The position numbers and the translations under genes are program-made. A DNA stretch of 57,454 bases from an uncultured bacterium (GTDB lineage Bacteria > Pseudomonadota > Alphaproteobacteria > Rhodospirillales > Rhodospirillaceae): NCBI GenBank assembly GCA_903888485.1, contig CAISTS010000014.1:1-57454 (forward strand), given 5' to 3'. The stretch's first letter is position 1; each line of letters begins with the position of its first letter. Of the stretch, positions 12,010 to 19,742 are shown in pieces. The notes below the pieces were generated by a model. The model ran no database searches and was not told the DNA's origin. It saw nothing but the letters and a program-made list of their open reading frames with translations.

Positions 12010-12799
12010 GCCGCGCCACGTAGAGAGTCTGCGCCATGGAAGGAATGGGATTCTCGATCACCTCGAGGATCTCGAAACCCGCCAGCAGTCTGCCTTCGAT
12101 GAACGGGCGTGGGTGATAGGCGGCGAACAGCCGTCCGCCTTTGCGCCGGTGCGTGCGCACCACAAGCGCGCCGGCGGCGAAGCGCGCTGCTTCGCTGGGC
12201 CGTAAGCGATCCACGACCTGATCGGAATGGAATGAGGCGATCAGCACGCCACCGGGCTTCAGCACGCGCCGGATTTCATTGATCCAGGCCATATGCAGGT
12301 CTTCGGGCAGGTGCGTGAACACCGAGATGCAATAGAGCGCGTCAAAGGCCTTATCGCCAACCGGCAGCGGCGGATCGAGCTCGTTCTTTTGAAAAGCGAT
12401 GCCGCTGACGTGGTTCGCGCACCACGCAATGGAAGCGCCGTTGTAATCAAAGCCCGTCACGCGCCAGCCCGTCAGGCGCTGCAGCGGGCGGACAATGCGC
12501 GCGAGACCACAGCCCCATTCGGCGACGGCAGGGTTCGCGGCGCCGTGACGGCGGATCAGATCGGCGATGAAACGGGCCGTATCCTCGCCCGAGGCGGCGT
12601 AGTCGGCGTAGCGCGTGTAGCTATAGGCCTCGTACATGCCCCAGGCCGGCGGAGCTGCGAAATCCGGATGCGCCGCCAGGTAGGCGGCATTGGCGGCGCG
12701 GCTCCGCCACCACACCAGGGCGAACCTCAGCATCTCGGCGGCGCCGAGAAGGCCTGTGGCGCGCAAGGCCGCGACAATCTGCTGCTTCATGGCCGGCAC
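12002..12799 (-). CDS. Class I SAM-dependent methyltransferase
   Basis: A 265-aa protein with motif I AVAEWGCGLARIVRPL, post-I Asp in VTGFDYNGASI, and FDALYCISVFTHLPED as the Rossmann-fold strand 4 region, so it binds SAM. The middle resembles Methyltransf_11/25 members that act on sugars or lipids. The substrate is unknown. It lies between two TPR glycosyltransferases, suggesting but not proving a role in glycan modification. The start is ATG 12799 or 12790. Confidence 0.8.
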   Translation of the reverse strand: MPAMKQQIVAALRATGLLGAAEMLRFALVWWRSRAANAAYLAAHPDFAAPPAWGMYEAYSYTRYADYAASGEDTARFIADLIRRHGAANPAVAEWGCGLARIVRPLQRLTGWRVTGFDYNGASIAWCANHVSGIAFQKNELDPPLPVGDKAFDALYCISVFTHLPEDLHMAWINEIRRVLKPGGVLIASFHSDQVVDRLRPSEAARFAAGALVVRTHRRKGGRLFAAYHPRPFIEGRLLAGFEILEVIENPIPSMAQTLYVARLK

Positions 12800-12911
12800 A
12801 TTCTCACAAGGGGTGCCGACATATCAACAAGGGGCATAACAATCCGACAGGTTTGCTTTGGGCGCCCGGCGGCGCTTATGCGACATTGTGGCCCAAGGAT
12901 GGGGGATCATC

Positions 12912-13289
12912 ATGAACCGGATTATTTTTGCGATTGTCGCGATGATGCTGTCGTCAATGATGGCGCTCGCGGCCGACAGCACGCCGGTGTTCGTCGGCCA
13001 CAAATACACCGTCGCTTATAAAGATGGGCCGTCGCTGCTGCTCGACTTCAAAAGCGCGACTTTCATGGAAGGCACCTTCCTTGCCGGTCCCAGCAAGGGC
13101 CAGAAATTGGCGATTACGTTCAAGACCACGGAGATCTCGCCCAAGGTTTACATGCTCACCTGGCAAGAGACCGACAAGACCACGGTCGTGCATGTCGACG
13201 ACTTCAACAAGATGCAGTCGCTCTCCAACGTCACGCTGCCGGACGGCACGTTCCTCAATATGGCCGGCGCTTTCAAGCCCGCCGACTGA
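12912..13289 (+). CDS. Secreted MoaF-like domain protein
   Basis: A 125-aa protein with a Sec signal peptide (MNRIIFAIVAMMLSSMMALA, then ADS). The mature part, about 100 aa, has the pattern of MoaF-related lipocalin-like domains: ISPKVYMLTWQETDKTT, VVHVDDFNK, and NVTLPDGTFLNMAGAF. Such domains probably bind small ligands; the ligand is unknown. The start at 12912 is supported by AAGGATGGGGGA upstream and by the signal peptide. It overlaps the convergent TPR/GT9 gene by 17 bases. Confidence 0.7.
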   Translation: MNRIIFAIVAMMLSSMMALAADSTPVFVGHKYTVAYKDGPSLLLDFKSATFMEGTFLAGPSKGQKLAITFKTTEISPKVYMLTWQETDKTTVVHVDDFNKMQSLSNVTLPDGTFLNMAGAFKPAD

Positions 13290-15117
13290 GAAGTCCGGCT
13301 TTCACGGCGTCAAGGACACGCGACCAGTCGTCGGGAGCGTGCTGGCGGAAAAGCCACGCGCTTGTGTACCAAGGGCTATCCGTGCGTCCGAGCATCCAGC
13401 GCCAATCGGGATTGAAGGGCAGCAGCACCCACACGGGCTTGCCGAGCGCGCCGGCCAGGTGCGCGATGCTGGTATCGACGCTGATGACCAGATCGAGTGC
13501 GCTGCACAGCGCGGCGGTATCGGCAAAGTCTTCGAGCTCCGTGCCGAAAACAGCGATGCCCCGGGATGCGGCCAGCGCGCGGTCCGCCGCGCTCAGGTCC
13601 TTCTGGAGAACGACGTAGTCAAAACCGTCGGGCAAAGTCGCGAGCAACTGTGTGAGCCCAATGCTGCGCCTGCGGTCATTGGCGTGATGCGGATTGCCGC
13701 TCCACGCCAAGCCCACGCGCGGCCGCTTCGCCTCGCCCAGCGCCACGCGCCTGCGCGCGGTCTCGGCCGTATCGGCCTGCAGATAGCCGCCCGGCGCGGG
13801 GATCGATGTGAGATCTGTGCCGAAGGCCAAAGGCAAGGAGGCGAGCGCGCAGTGGAAGTCGAACGCCGGCAACGGGTCGTGGAACTTCACAACTTCGGCA
13901 ACGTCCGGCAGGCGCGCGAGCAGCCGTACCAAAGGCGCGCGCACCTCCAGGATCACGCGCGCGCCCTTTGCCGCCACCAGCGGCGCATAGCGGCTGAACT
14001 GGATGGCGTCGCCAAAGCCCTGGTCGGCGTGCAGCAGAATGGTCTTGCCGGCAAGCGGCTCTCGGCCCAGCCATCCCGGCGTTCCGAAGTCGCGGTTCAT
14101 CAACTTCAAGCTCGGCACCTTCCAGCGCCACTCGTGTCGCGCCCAGCCCCGCGCGAAATCGCCTTCCTGCAGATCGAGCAAACTCAGGTTCCAGTTGGCG
14201 TCGGCGCTGTGCGGGTCCACCGCCAGCGCGCGTTCGAAACTCGCGCGCGCATCGCTACGCCGGCCAAGCGTAGCCAGAAGCGTGCCGCGGTTGCTCCAGC
14301 CGCCGGCGAGCCCGGAATCCAGGGCGAGCGCGTGATCGTAGCTGGCCAGGGCCTCATCGCTGCGCCCGAGCGCATCGAGCGCGCCGCCGCGATTGTTCCA
14401 GGTCTGGGCGTTGCCGGCGTCGAGCGTGATGGATCGGTCATAGCTCGCGAGCGCGTCTTGCATGCGGCGCAGGCTCTGCAAAGCATTGCCGCGGTTATTC
14501 CAGGCCTCTGCGAGGCCGGGCTGCAAAGCCACGGCTTTGTCCAGTTGCGTAAGGGCCGCCTCGGACTGGCCCGCTTCTTCGAGCACCAAGCCGAGGGCGT
14601 TGTGGGCATCGGCGTAATCGGGCCGGAGCGCGATGGCCTTGGCAAAGCTAATTTGCGCTTCGTGAGGCCGTGCGAGCGCGCGCAAGGCCAAGCCGCGGCT
14701 GTACCAGGCGTCGGCGTAATCCGGACGGGCGGAAAGTGCAGCGTCGCATGAGGCGAGCGCCTCGTCGTTCCGTCCCAGCGAGCGCAAAGCATTGCCGCGA
14801 TTGCTGAGGGCGGCGGCGAAATCGGGTTTGAGGGCAATAGCGCGTTCGTAACTTGCCAGCGCCGCGGCGGTATTTCCGAGCTGCTGTTCCGCCATACCGA
14901 GATTGTTGCGGGCGGCGGCGTTCATGTCGCTTACGGCCAAAGCGCCGCGCAGGAACTCCGCGGCAGTCGCATGGGACTTGTTATGCAGCGCGATGACGCC
15001 GCGCAAATGCAGCGCATCGAAATGTTTTGGATCGCGTTCGAGCACGCCGGCGCACGCGGCGTCCGCTTCGTCGAAGCGTCCTTGCTTATATAGGGCGAGG
15101 GCATCCTGGAATTGCAC
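13273..15117 (-). CDS. TPR protein with GT9/heptosyltransferase-like C-terminus
   Basis: A 614-aa protein. Residues 1 to about 340 are roughly nine consecutive TPR units with the regular AxxxNNRGNALxxLxRxDEAL pattern. From about 370 the domain resembles glycosyltransferase family 9: KTILLHADQGFGDAIQFSRY, RVGLAWSGNP, and VISVDTSIAHLAGALGKPVWVLLP. GT9 enzymes transfer heptose or related sugars; TPR-fused forms are widespread in alphaproteobacteria and little characterised. A WRW-containing linker (ARHEWRWKVP) joins the halves. It is divergent from the Spx-like gene with only 32 bp between. Confidence 0.82.
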   Translation of the reverse strand: MQFQDALALYKQGRFDEADAACAGVLERDPKHFDALHLRGVIALHNKSHATAAEFLRGALAVSDMNAAARNNLGMAEQQLGNTAAALASYERAIALKPDFAAALSNRGNALRSLGRNDEALASCDAALSARPDYADAWYSRGLALRALARPHEAQISFAKAIALRPDYADAHNALGLVLEEAGQSEAALTQLDKAVALQPGLAEAWNNRGNALQSLRRMQDALASYDRSITLDAGNAQTWNNRGGALDALGRSDEALASYDHALALDSGLAGGWSNRGTLLATLGRRSDARASFERALAVDPHSADANWNLSLLDLQEGDFARGWARHEWRWKVPSLKLMNRDFGTPGWLGREPLAGKTILLHADQGFGDAIQFSRYAPLVAAKGARVILEVRAPLVRLLARLPDVAEVVKFHDPLPAFDFHCALASLPLAFGTDLTSIPAPGGYLQADTAETARRRVALGEAKRPRVGLAWSGNPHHANDRRRSIGLTQLLATLPDGFDYVVLQKDLSAADRALAASRGIAVFGTELEDFADTAALCSALDLVISVDTSIAHLAGALGKPVWVLLPFNPDWRWMLGRTDSPWYTSAWLFRQHAPDDWSRVLDAVKAGLLSRRA

Positions 15118-15149
15118 GTGGCTCAGGTCCGTCTATAGTGCGCCTCATC

Positions 15150-15494
15150 ATGGCGCTCACACTCTACGGCATCAAGAACTGCGACACCGTCAAGAAAGCC
15201 AGGGCCTGGCTGGAAAAGAAGGGCGTCGCCTATGTATTCCACGACTATAAAACCGCCGGTATAGATGCCGGCCGGCTGCGCGCCTGGGCCGGGGAGGTGG
15301 GCTGGGAAATACTTCTCAATCGCGCCGGCACCACGTTCCGCAAACTGCCCGAGTCCGCCAAGTCAAACCTGACCGAAGACAAGGCCATCGCGCTCATGCT
15401 CGAACAGCCGTCCATGATCAAACGCCCGGTGCTCGATCTTGGCAAACGGCGCGTTGTTGGCTTCAAACCCGAGCTTTACGCCAAGGAACTTTAG
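15150..15494 (+). CDS. ArsC/Spx-family reductase-like protein (YffB type)
   Basis: A 114-aa thioredoxin-fold protein beginning TLYGIKNCDTVKKARAWL, the YffB/ArsC-family active-site region with a single N-terminal Cys (CDTVKKA rather than the CxxC of Spx). RPVLDLGKRRVVGFKPE is the conserved C-terminal segment. YffB-like proteins use glutathione, and their substrate is not settled; arsenate reduction should not be assumed. ATG 15150 is chosen from homolog length; a longer frame to 15027 overlaps the divergent gene. Confidence 0.85.
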   Translation: MALTLYGIKNCDTVKKARAWLEKKGVAYVFHDYKTAGIDAGRLRAWAGEVGWEILLNRAGTTFRKLPESAKSNLTEDKAIALMLEQPSMIKRPVLDLGKRRVVGFKPELYAKEL

Positions 15495-16759
15495 CGGCGA
15501 TCCGCCGTCGCAAGGCCTTCGGCGGTCGGCTGAAATAGCCGGCCGCGCTCGGTGATCAGCACGACCACCAGGCCCGCCAGCGCGCAACCGAGGAACCCGA
15601 CCATCAACGGTTTGACCGTGTTGTCGAACGCCTGGCCGATGAAAAAGCCGATCAGCGCGCCGCCGATGGTGGTGCAGAAGCCCTGCACCGACGAGCCCGT
15701 GCCGGCCACGTGGCCGAGGGGCTCCATGGCCATGGAGCCGAAGTTGGGCGCCATCAGGCCGAAGCAGAACATCATCACGGCTTGGAAGATGGTGAACGTC
15801 GTCAGGCTCTCATAGCCGGCAAACACCACAATCGTGTGCACGGCGCAGACCGCGATGTAGCCGATCAGCGCTGTATGCGAAACGCGCCGCGTGCCGAGCT
15901 TGCCGACGATGCGCGCGTTGGTCAGCGACGCCAGCGCCATGAAGCCGGCGATGACCGCGAAGTTGAGCGTGAAAGTCAAAGGCTCGTCGAAGACGTCGAC
16001 GAACACCTGCTGCGCCGAGTTGATGAAGCCGAACAGGCCGCCCAGCACCAGCGTCATGGCCAGCATGTAGCCCACGGCCATGCGCGTGGTGAGCGATACC
16101 TTGAAGGCGCGCGCGATCGCTGGCAGGGACAGCGGCAGGCGATCCTCCGGATGCAGCGTCTCGGGCAGGCGCATCACGATCCACACCATCACAGCGGCGC
16201 CAAAGACCGCGAGCCCGCCGAAGATCCAGCGCCACGGCGCCACCAGCAGAATGAGCTGGCCGAGTGACGGCGCGAGGATCGGCACCGCCAGGAATACGAT
16301 CATCGCCAGCGACATCACGCGCGCCATCTGCCGGCCGGAGAAGCGGTCGCGCACGATCGAGATTACCAGCACGCGGCTCGCCGCCGCGCCGATGCCTTGG
16401 AACACGCGCGCCGCCAACATCATCTCAAAGCTGACCGACAGCGCCGAGAGCACGCTGAAGACGATGTAGATACTGAGCGAGATCTTGAGAATGGGCTTGC
16501 GCCCGTAACGGTCGGCCAGCGGCCCATAGACCAGCTGCGCCGCGCCGAAGCCGAGCATATAAGCCGTGATCACCCACTGGCGGTCGTTCTCGGCGACGAT
16601 GCCGAGGTCGTGGCCGATCAGCGCCAGTGCCGGCATCATGGAATCGATCGCCAAAGCGTTCACCGCCATGATGGCGGCGACCAGCGCAACGAATTCCTTG
16701 AACCCGACGTCAGGACGCGAAACTGCACCAACGTCCGGTCCCTCGCTATCCTTGGCCAC
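15491..16759 (-). CDS. Bcr/CflA-type MFS drug efflux transporter
   Basis: About 422 aa with 12 predicted hydrophobic spans and the MFS motif A between spans 2 and 3 (GPLADRYGRKPIL). ALAIDSMMPALALIGHDL is typical of the Bcr/CflA (DHA1) group, proton-driven exporters of small toxic molecules. The start is uncertain: GTG 16759 has GAGG eight bases upstream and fits family length, whereas the open frame extends to 16948 through sequence of low likelihood. It converges with the Spx-like gene (4-base overlap) and diverges from a methyltransferase gene. Confidence 0.82.
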   Translation of the reverse strand: MAKDSEGPDVGAVSRPDVGFKEFVALVAAIMAVNALAIDSMMPALALIGHDLGIVAENDRQWVITAYMLGFGAAQLVYGPLADRYGRKPILKISLSIYIVFSVLSALSVSFEMMLAARVFQGIGAAASRVLVISIVRDRFSGRQMARVMSLAMIVFLAVPILAPSLGQLILLVAPWRWIFGGLAVFGAAVMVWIVMRLPETLHPEDRLPLSLPAIARAFKVSLTTRMAVGYMLAMTLVLGGLFGFINSAQQVFVDVFDEPLTFTLNFAVIAGFMALASLTNARIVGKLGTRRVSHTALIGYIAVCAVHTIVVFAGYESLTTFTIFQAVMMFCFGLMAPNFGSMAMEPLGHVAGTGSSVQGFCTTIGGALIGFFIGQAFDNTVKPLMVGFLGCALAGLVVVLITERGRLFQPTAEGLATADRR

Positions 16760-16902
16760 GACAACCTCGAGCGAAAAGGGCGCTTCTCTTATCACGATTG
16801 GATCAGGCGAGGGCCCTTTTTGTTGGACGTAAACCCTTAACGGAGAAAGCGTTTGCAGCACCCTAGCCGGTCGTGAAATATGCGCGTCAGGAGGACCCAC
16901 CG

Positions 16903-17631
16903 ATGCCGTCTGCCCCCGACATGCAGCTCTGGGATCCGCGCGGCGCACCTACAGTTGCGCATCGCGAGATTTACGAAGACCTGCTCACGCTCAAGGATGC
17001 GACCATCCTCGAACTCGGCTGCGGCGCGGCCGAGGTTAGCCGCGCCATCGCGACGGCCACGCCCTCAGCCGACATCACCGCGCTCGAGGTCGATACCCGC
17101 CAACATGAAGCCAACCTGGCCGGACCTCAGCTTGCAAATCTTCACTTTGCGCTGGGCGGTGCGGAAAAAATTCCCGCGGACGACGAGACCTTCGACATCG
17201 TGCTGATGATCAAGTCACTGCACCACGTGCCGGGCGATATGCTCGACCGCGCGCTGAAAGAAGTGCGCCGCGTGCTGAAGCCCGATGGCCTGGCCTATAT
17301 TGCCGAGCCGGTGTTCAGCGGTGCTTTCAATGAAATCCTGCGCGTGTTCCATAATGAGGAAGAGGTGCGCAAGAACGCCTTCGCCGCCATCAAGAACGCC
17401 GTGGCGAAAGGCGGCATGACGCTGGTGACCGAGAAATTCTTCTTCGTGCCGGTGAAGGTCGAGAATTTCGCGGCCTTCGAGAAGCGCTTCATCAACGTCA
17501 CGCACAGCGACCACCGCCTGTCGCGGGCGCAAATGGAAGAAGTGCAAAAGAAGTTCGCGCAGCACATGACGCCGCAGGGTGCGACCTTCAAGACACCCAT
17601 GCGCGCCGATGTGCTGCGTAAGTCGATTTAG
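16903..17631 (+). CDS. Class I SAM-dependent methyltransferase
   Basis: A 242-aa Methyltransf_11-type protein. Motif I ATILELGCGAAEVSRAIA begins near residue 35; the acidic post-I site is ITALEVDTRQHE. FDIVLMIKSLHHVP and LKEVRRVLKPDGLAYIAEP complete the fold. The substrate is unknown. The start at 16903 follows a strong AGGAGG (16890-16895). An in-frame ATG at 16873 lies before that site and is unlikely. The stop overlaps the convergent 41-aa ORF by a few bases. Confidence 0.82.
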   Translation: MPSAPDMQLWDPRGAPTVAHREIYEDLLTLKDATILELGCGAAEVSRAIATATPSADITALEVDTRQHEANLAGPQLANLHFALGGAEKIPADDETFDIVLMIKSLHHVPGDMLDRALKEVRRVLKPDGLAYIAEPVFSGAFNEILRVFHNEEEVRKNAFAAIKNAVAKGGMTLVTEKFFFVPVKVENFAAFEKRFINVTHSDHRLSRAQMEEVQKKFAQHMTPQGATFKTPMRADVLRKSI

Positions 17632-17753
17632 GAGCTGAGCGTCGCGCCGATGGCCAGGGCCGCGAGGCCGCCGGAAATCAGGAAGGTCAGGGCGGTCTCG
17701 ACGAATTCGGCGTATTTGGCTTCGGCGAGCCTGGGGGCGATGGGGGTCGTCAT
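17628..17753 (-). CDS. Unrecognised 41-aa single-span membrane protein
   Basis: Read on the minus strand from ATG 17753 to TAA 17630-17628. The N-terminal half is polar (MTTPIAPRLAEAKYAEFVET) and is followed by one hydrophobic segment (ALTFLISGGLAALAIGATLSS) long enough to cross the membrane. AAGGA lies about 7 bases before the ATG, an excellent ribosome binding site. The gene fits exactly between the end of the methyltransferase and an operator-like palindrome upstream. I do not recognise the family. It resembles neither the small aa3 oxidase subunit IV nor a known toxin. Confidence 0.6.
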   Translation of the reverse strand: MTTPIAPRLAEAKYAEFVETALTFLISGGLAALAIGATLSS

Positions 17754-17801
17754 TGTTGGATCCTTAAATGGGTTGTACCCCGCCTATCTGGGCTCCCCGC
17801 C

Positions 17802-17819
17802 TTGTGCTGCAATGCACAA
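17802..17819. promoter_or_regulatory. Inverted repeat TTGTGC-N6-GCACAA upstream of the 41-aa ORF
   Basis: Perfect 6-bp arms flank TGCAAT. The site lies 49 bases upstream of the mini-protein ATG, where a transcription factor would act. The TGC-rich core (TGCTGCAATGCAC) resembles what I recall of PhaR-type sites in alphaproteobacteria, but that identity is an inference. Confidence 0.4.
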
Positions 17820-17873
17820 CGACGCATCGCCGGCCTGCTCAGACCGCATAACAGGTTGATTCGCGTTGAAAAT

Positions 17874-18224
17874 TCAGCCCGATACCAGCTTGATCGGCCG
17901 GTCGAAGACGGCGAGGGCGTCGCCCAGGGTGTTGGCTTGGGCCAGTTTGCGCTGGGGCGAGGCCACGACGTACTGGGGCTGGCGCTTGGCGCGGCCCCCG
18001 CGCCCTGGGGCGAGCTTGGAGATTACGAACAACGGGTGTTCATGAGCGTGGCGAAAGACCGCAAAGGTGGCCGCATCCGGGCCCAAGTGGATGGCGTAAT
18101 CGCGCCATTCACCCTTGGCCACGCGGGTGGCGTACAGCCCAAGCAGGCGGTTCAGTTCAGGGCGGGTAAAGTGCTGGTAGGGGGGCTTGCGCCGGTGCTC
18201 TGAGAGACGAATGACCGAAGCCAT
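17874..18224 (-). CDS. DUF2794 family protein
   Basis: A 116-aa cytosolic protein of an alphaproteobacteria-restricted family of unknown function. Conserved features are FTRPELNRLLGLYATRVAKGEWRDYAIHLG near residues 20-47 and AVFRHAHEHPLFVISK. It lacks a signal or membrane segment. ATG 18224 is preferred over TTG 18233, with AGGTTGAGGG upstream. It is not obviously part of an operon: the 41-aa gene downstream starts about 120 bases after its stop. Confidence 0.78.
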   Translation of the reverse strand: MASVIRLSEHRRKPPYQHFTRPELNRLLGLYATRVAKGEWRDYAIHLGPDAATFAVFRHAHEHPLFVISKLAPGRGGRAKRQPQYVVASPQRKLAQANTLGDALAVFDRPIKLVSG

Positions 18225-18335
18225 GACCCTCAACCTGCCTTAAATTTCAACGTCACAGCGGCGCATCATGACAGTATTTTTTCAGACTGCCGTGCCGCGA
18301 TCAAGGCGCAAAAACCCGCATCGCAGCGCGATATT

Positions 18336-18614
18336 TCAGTAGCCTGACGAGCCCAGGGCCTGGTTCTTGCGGTCGGGATCCGGGCGGTCGAAGCAATTCG
18401 AATTGCCCAGCGTGGCATAGCAATAGCGGCTGACGTGCTCGGCGCCCCGGCCTGGCGGGCGTACCGTGCAGGCGAGGTCGCCCACGGCGCCGGCGATCTG
18501 GCTGCATTCAAGGCCCACGGCCTGGGAATAGACGGTGTCGGCGTCGCCTGCGCAGCTGGAAAGTCCCAGTGCGGCCACGATCACGGCGGCGGTATATGTG
18601 ACACGGGAGTACAT
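18336..18614 (-). CDS. Small lipoprotein of unknown function
   Basis: A 92-aa protein with a lipoprotein signal (VIVAALGLSSC), so Cys at about residue 21 is the lipidation site and the mature chain has about 72 aa. Four further Cys (LECSQ, LACTV, RYCYA, SNCFD) could form two disulfides in the periplasm. The end reads CYATLGNSNCFDRPDPD. I do not recognise a named family. ATG 18614 is preceded by AGGAGAGAGG, better placed than the GTG at 18617. Confidence 0.7.
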   Translation of the reverse strand: MYSRVTYTAAVIVAALGLSSCAGDADTVYSQAVGLECSQIAGAVGDLACTVRPPGRGAEHVSRYCYATLGNSNCFDRPDPDRKNQALGSSGY

Positions 18615-18735
18615 CACAAACCTCTCTCCTGGCCCTATTTTGGGGCCCTGAACGATGGATTTCGGTCCAGTGTGGCACTCTCCCAGGGGCCGGTTAACAA
18701 AAGCTGAAGCGCCCCCCGGTCCCGGGCGCCCGGAA

Positions 18736-18764
18736 TTGCCTTACGGGCCTCAACTCATTATATG
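18736..18764 (+). promoter_or_regulatory. Promoter of the yfgM-bamB-der operon
   Basis: TTGCCT (18736-18741) and TATATG (18759-18764) are separated by exactly 17 bp, a good sigma-70-like pair. Transcription would start near 18771. This excludes the upstream in-frame ATG at 18762 as the start of the next gene and leaves a GC-rich leader of about 108 bases. Confidence 0.6.
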
Positions 18765-18878
18765 TTCGGGCACGTTTTAAGCCCTCCGGCGGGGCTGGAC
18801 GGCGCCGGCCCGGGAGAGCAACCCGGTGTTGGCGCTTGGCGCCCCACCCCCGGCCCCCACAAGCAAGAGGACCTTCCG

Positions 18879-19718
18879 TTGACCAAGGAGAAAAACGTCG
18901 TTCCGGCGGCGGCAGATGCGAAGGGAAAGAAGGGCCCGGCGGAGGACGAGACCGATCACGAGCTCGAAGGGCTGATGTCGGAGATCGAAACCGATCTGCG
19001 CACCGACGAGTTCAAGAAGATGTGGAAGGCCTACGGCAACGCCATCACGCTGGTGGTCGTGCTGTTCCTGGTTGGTGTCACCGGCTTCCAGCTGTACCGC
19101 CAGTACGAGGCGCGCCAGCACGAGGAGGCCGCCCGCCAGTACGAACTCGCCATCGAAGCCGGCCAAGACGCCGCCAACGCCGACAAAGCCATCGCTCAGT
19201 TCGGCGCGTTGATCAAAGAAGGCGACCGCGGCTACACCGCGCTCGCGCGCCTCAGCCAGGCCTCGCTCCAGCTCGAGAAGAAAGATGTCGATGGCGCCAT
19301 CGCCAATTACAAGGCGCTCGCGGCCGACGAGAAGGCCGACCCGGTGCTGCGCGATCTCGGTACGCTGCTGTCCGTCCTGCACAGCATCGACCGCGCCGAC
19401 GCCAAGGTGCTCGAGGCGATGCTGACGCCGCTCACCAGCCCGACCAATGCGTTCAATCTCTCGGCCATGGAACTCTCAGCGCTGCTCGCCGCCAAGCAGG
19501 GCGATACCGCGCGCGCGCTGAAGACGCTGCAGCAGATCTCGGTCGATCCCCGCACGCCGCAGGCCATGCGCGACCGCGTTGCCGATCTCACCAAGCTCTA
19601 CGAAGTCGGCACGATCCCGCCGCCGCCCGCAGCGCCGGCGACGCCTGCCGCCGCGCCGGCACCTGCGAAGTCGCCCGCTGCGCCTGCTCAACCGGCCGCC
19701 GCGCCGGCGAAACCATAG
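18879..19718 (+). CDS. YfgM-like TPR membrane protein
   Basis: A 279-aa inner-membrane protein: about 65 cytosolic residues, a single span (NAITLVVVLFLVGVTGFQLY), then a periplasmic helical TPR-like domain (YELAIEAGQDAANADKAI, LARLSQASLQLEKKDVDGAI) and a Pro/Ala-rich tail. YfgM in E. coli is an ancillary SecYEG subunit linked to periplasmic chaperones. The gene order yfgM-bamB-der is the same here. TTG 18879 is chosen because AGAGGA lies eight bases upstream and the promoter sits over the only upstream ATG. Confidence 0.78.
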   Translation: MTKEKNVVPAAADAKGKKGPAEDETDHELEGLMSEIETDLRTDEFKKMWKAYGNAITLVVVLFLVGVTGFQLYRQYEARQHEEAARQYELAIEAGQDAANADKAIAQFGALIKEGDRGYTALARLSQASLQLEKKDVDGAIANYKALAADEKADPVLRDLGTLLSVLHSIDRADAKVLEAMLTPLTSPTNAFNLSAMELSALLAAKQGDTARALKTLQQISVDPRTPQAMRDRVADLTKLYEVGTIPPPPAAPATPAAAPAPAKSPAAPAQPAAAPAKP

Positions 19719-19742
19719 CCCCGGACCCATAAGGTTAGTTGC

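Noticed and set aside
13024..14751. 575-aa plus-strand ORF opposite the TPR/GT9 gene
   Set aside because: The opposite strand carries nine TPR repeats and GT9 motifs; this frame is an antisense shadow.
15150..15494. Arsenic resistance function for the ArsC-family gene
   Set aside because: The active site is YffB-like, and no ars operon genes are nearby.
17650..17859. 69-aa plus-strand ORF
   Set aside because: No ribosome binding site; the complementary 41-aa frame has a proper start site and a membrane span.
10231..18614. Accessory stretch as a genomic island
   Set aside because: No integrase, attachment repeat or composition shift is visible; gene spacing is like the rest.
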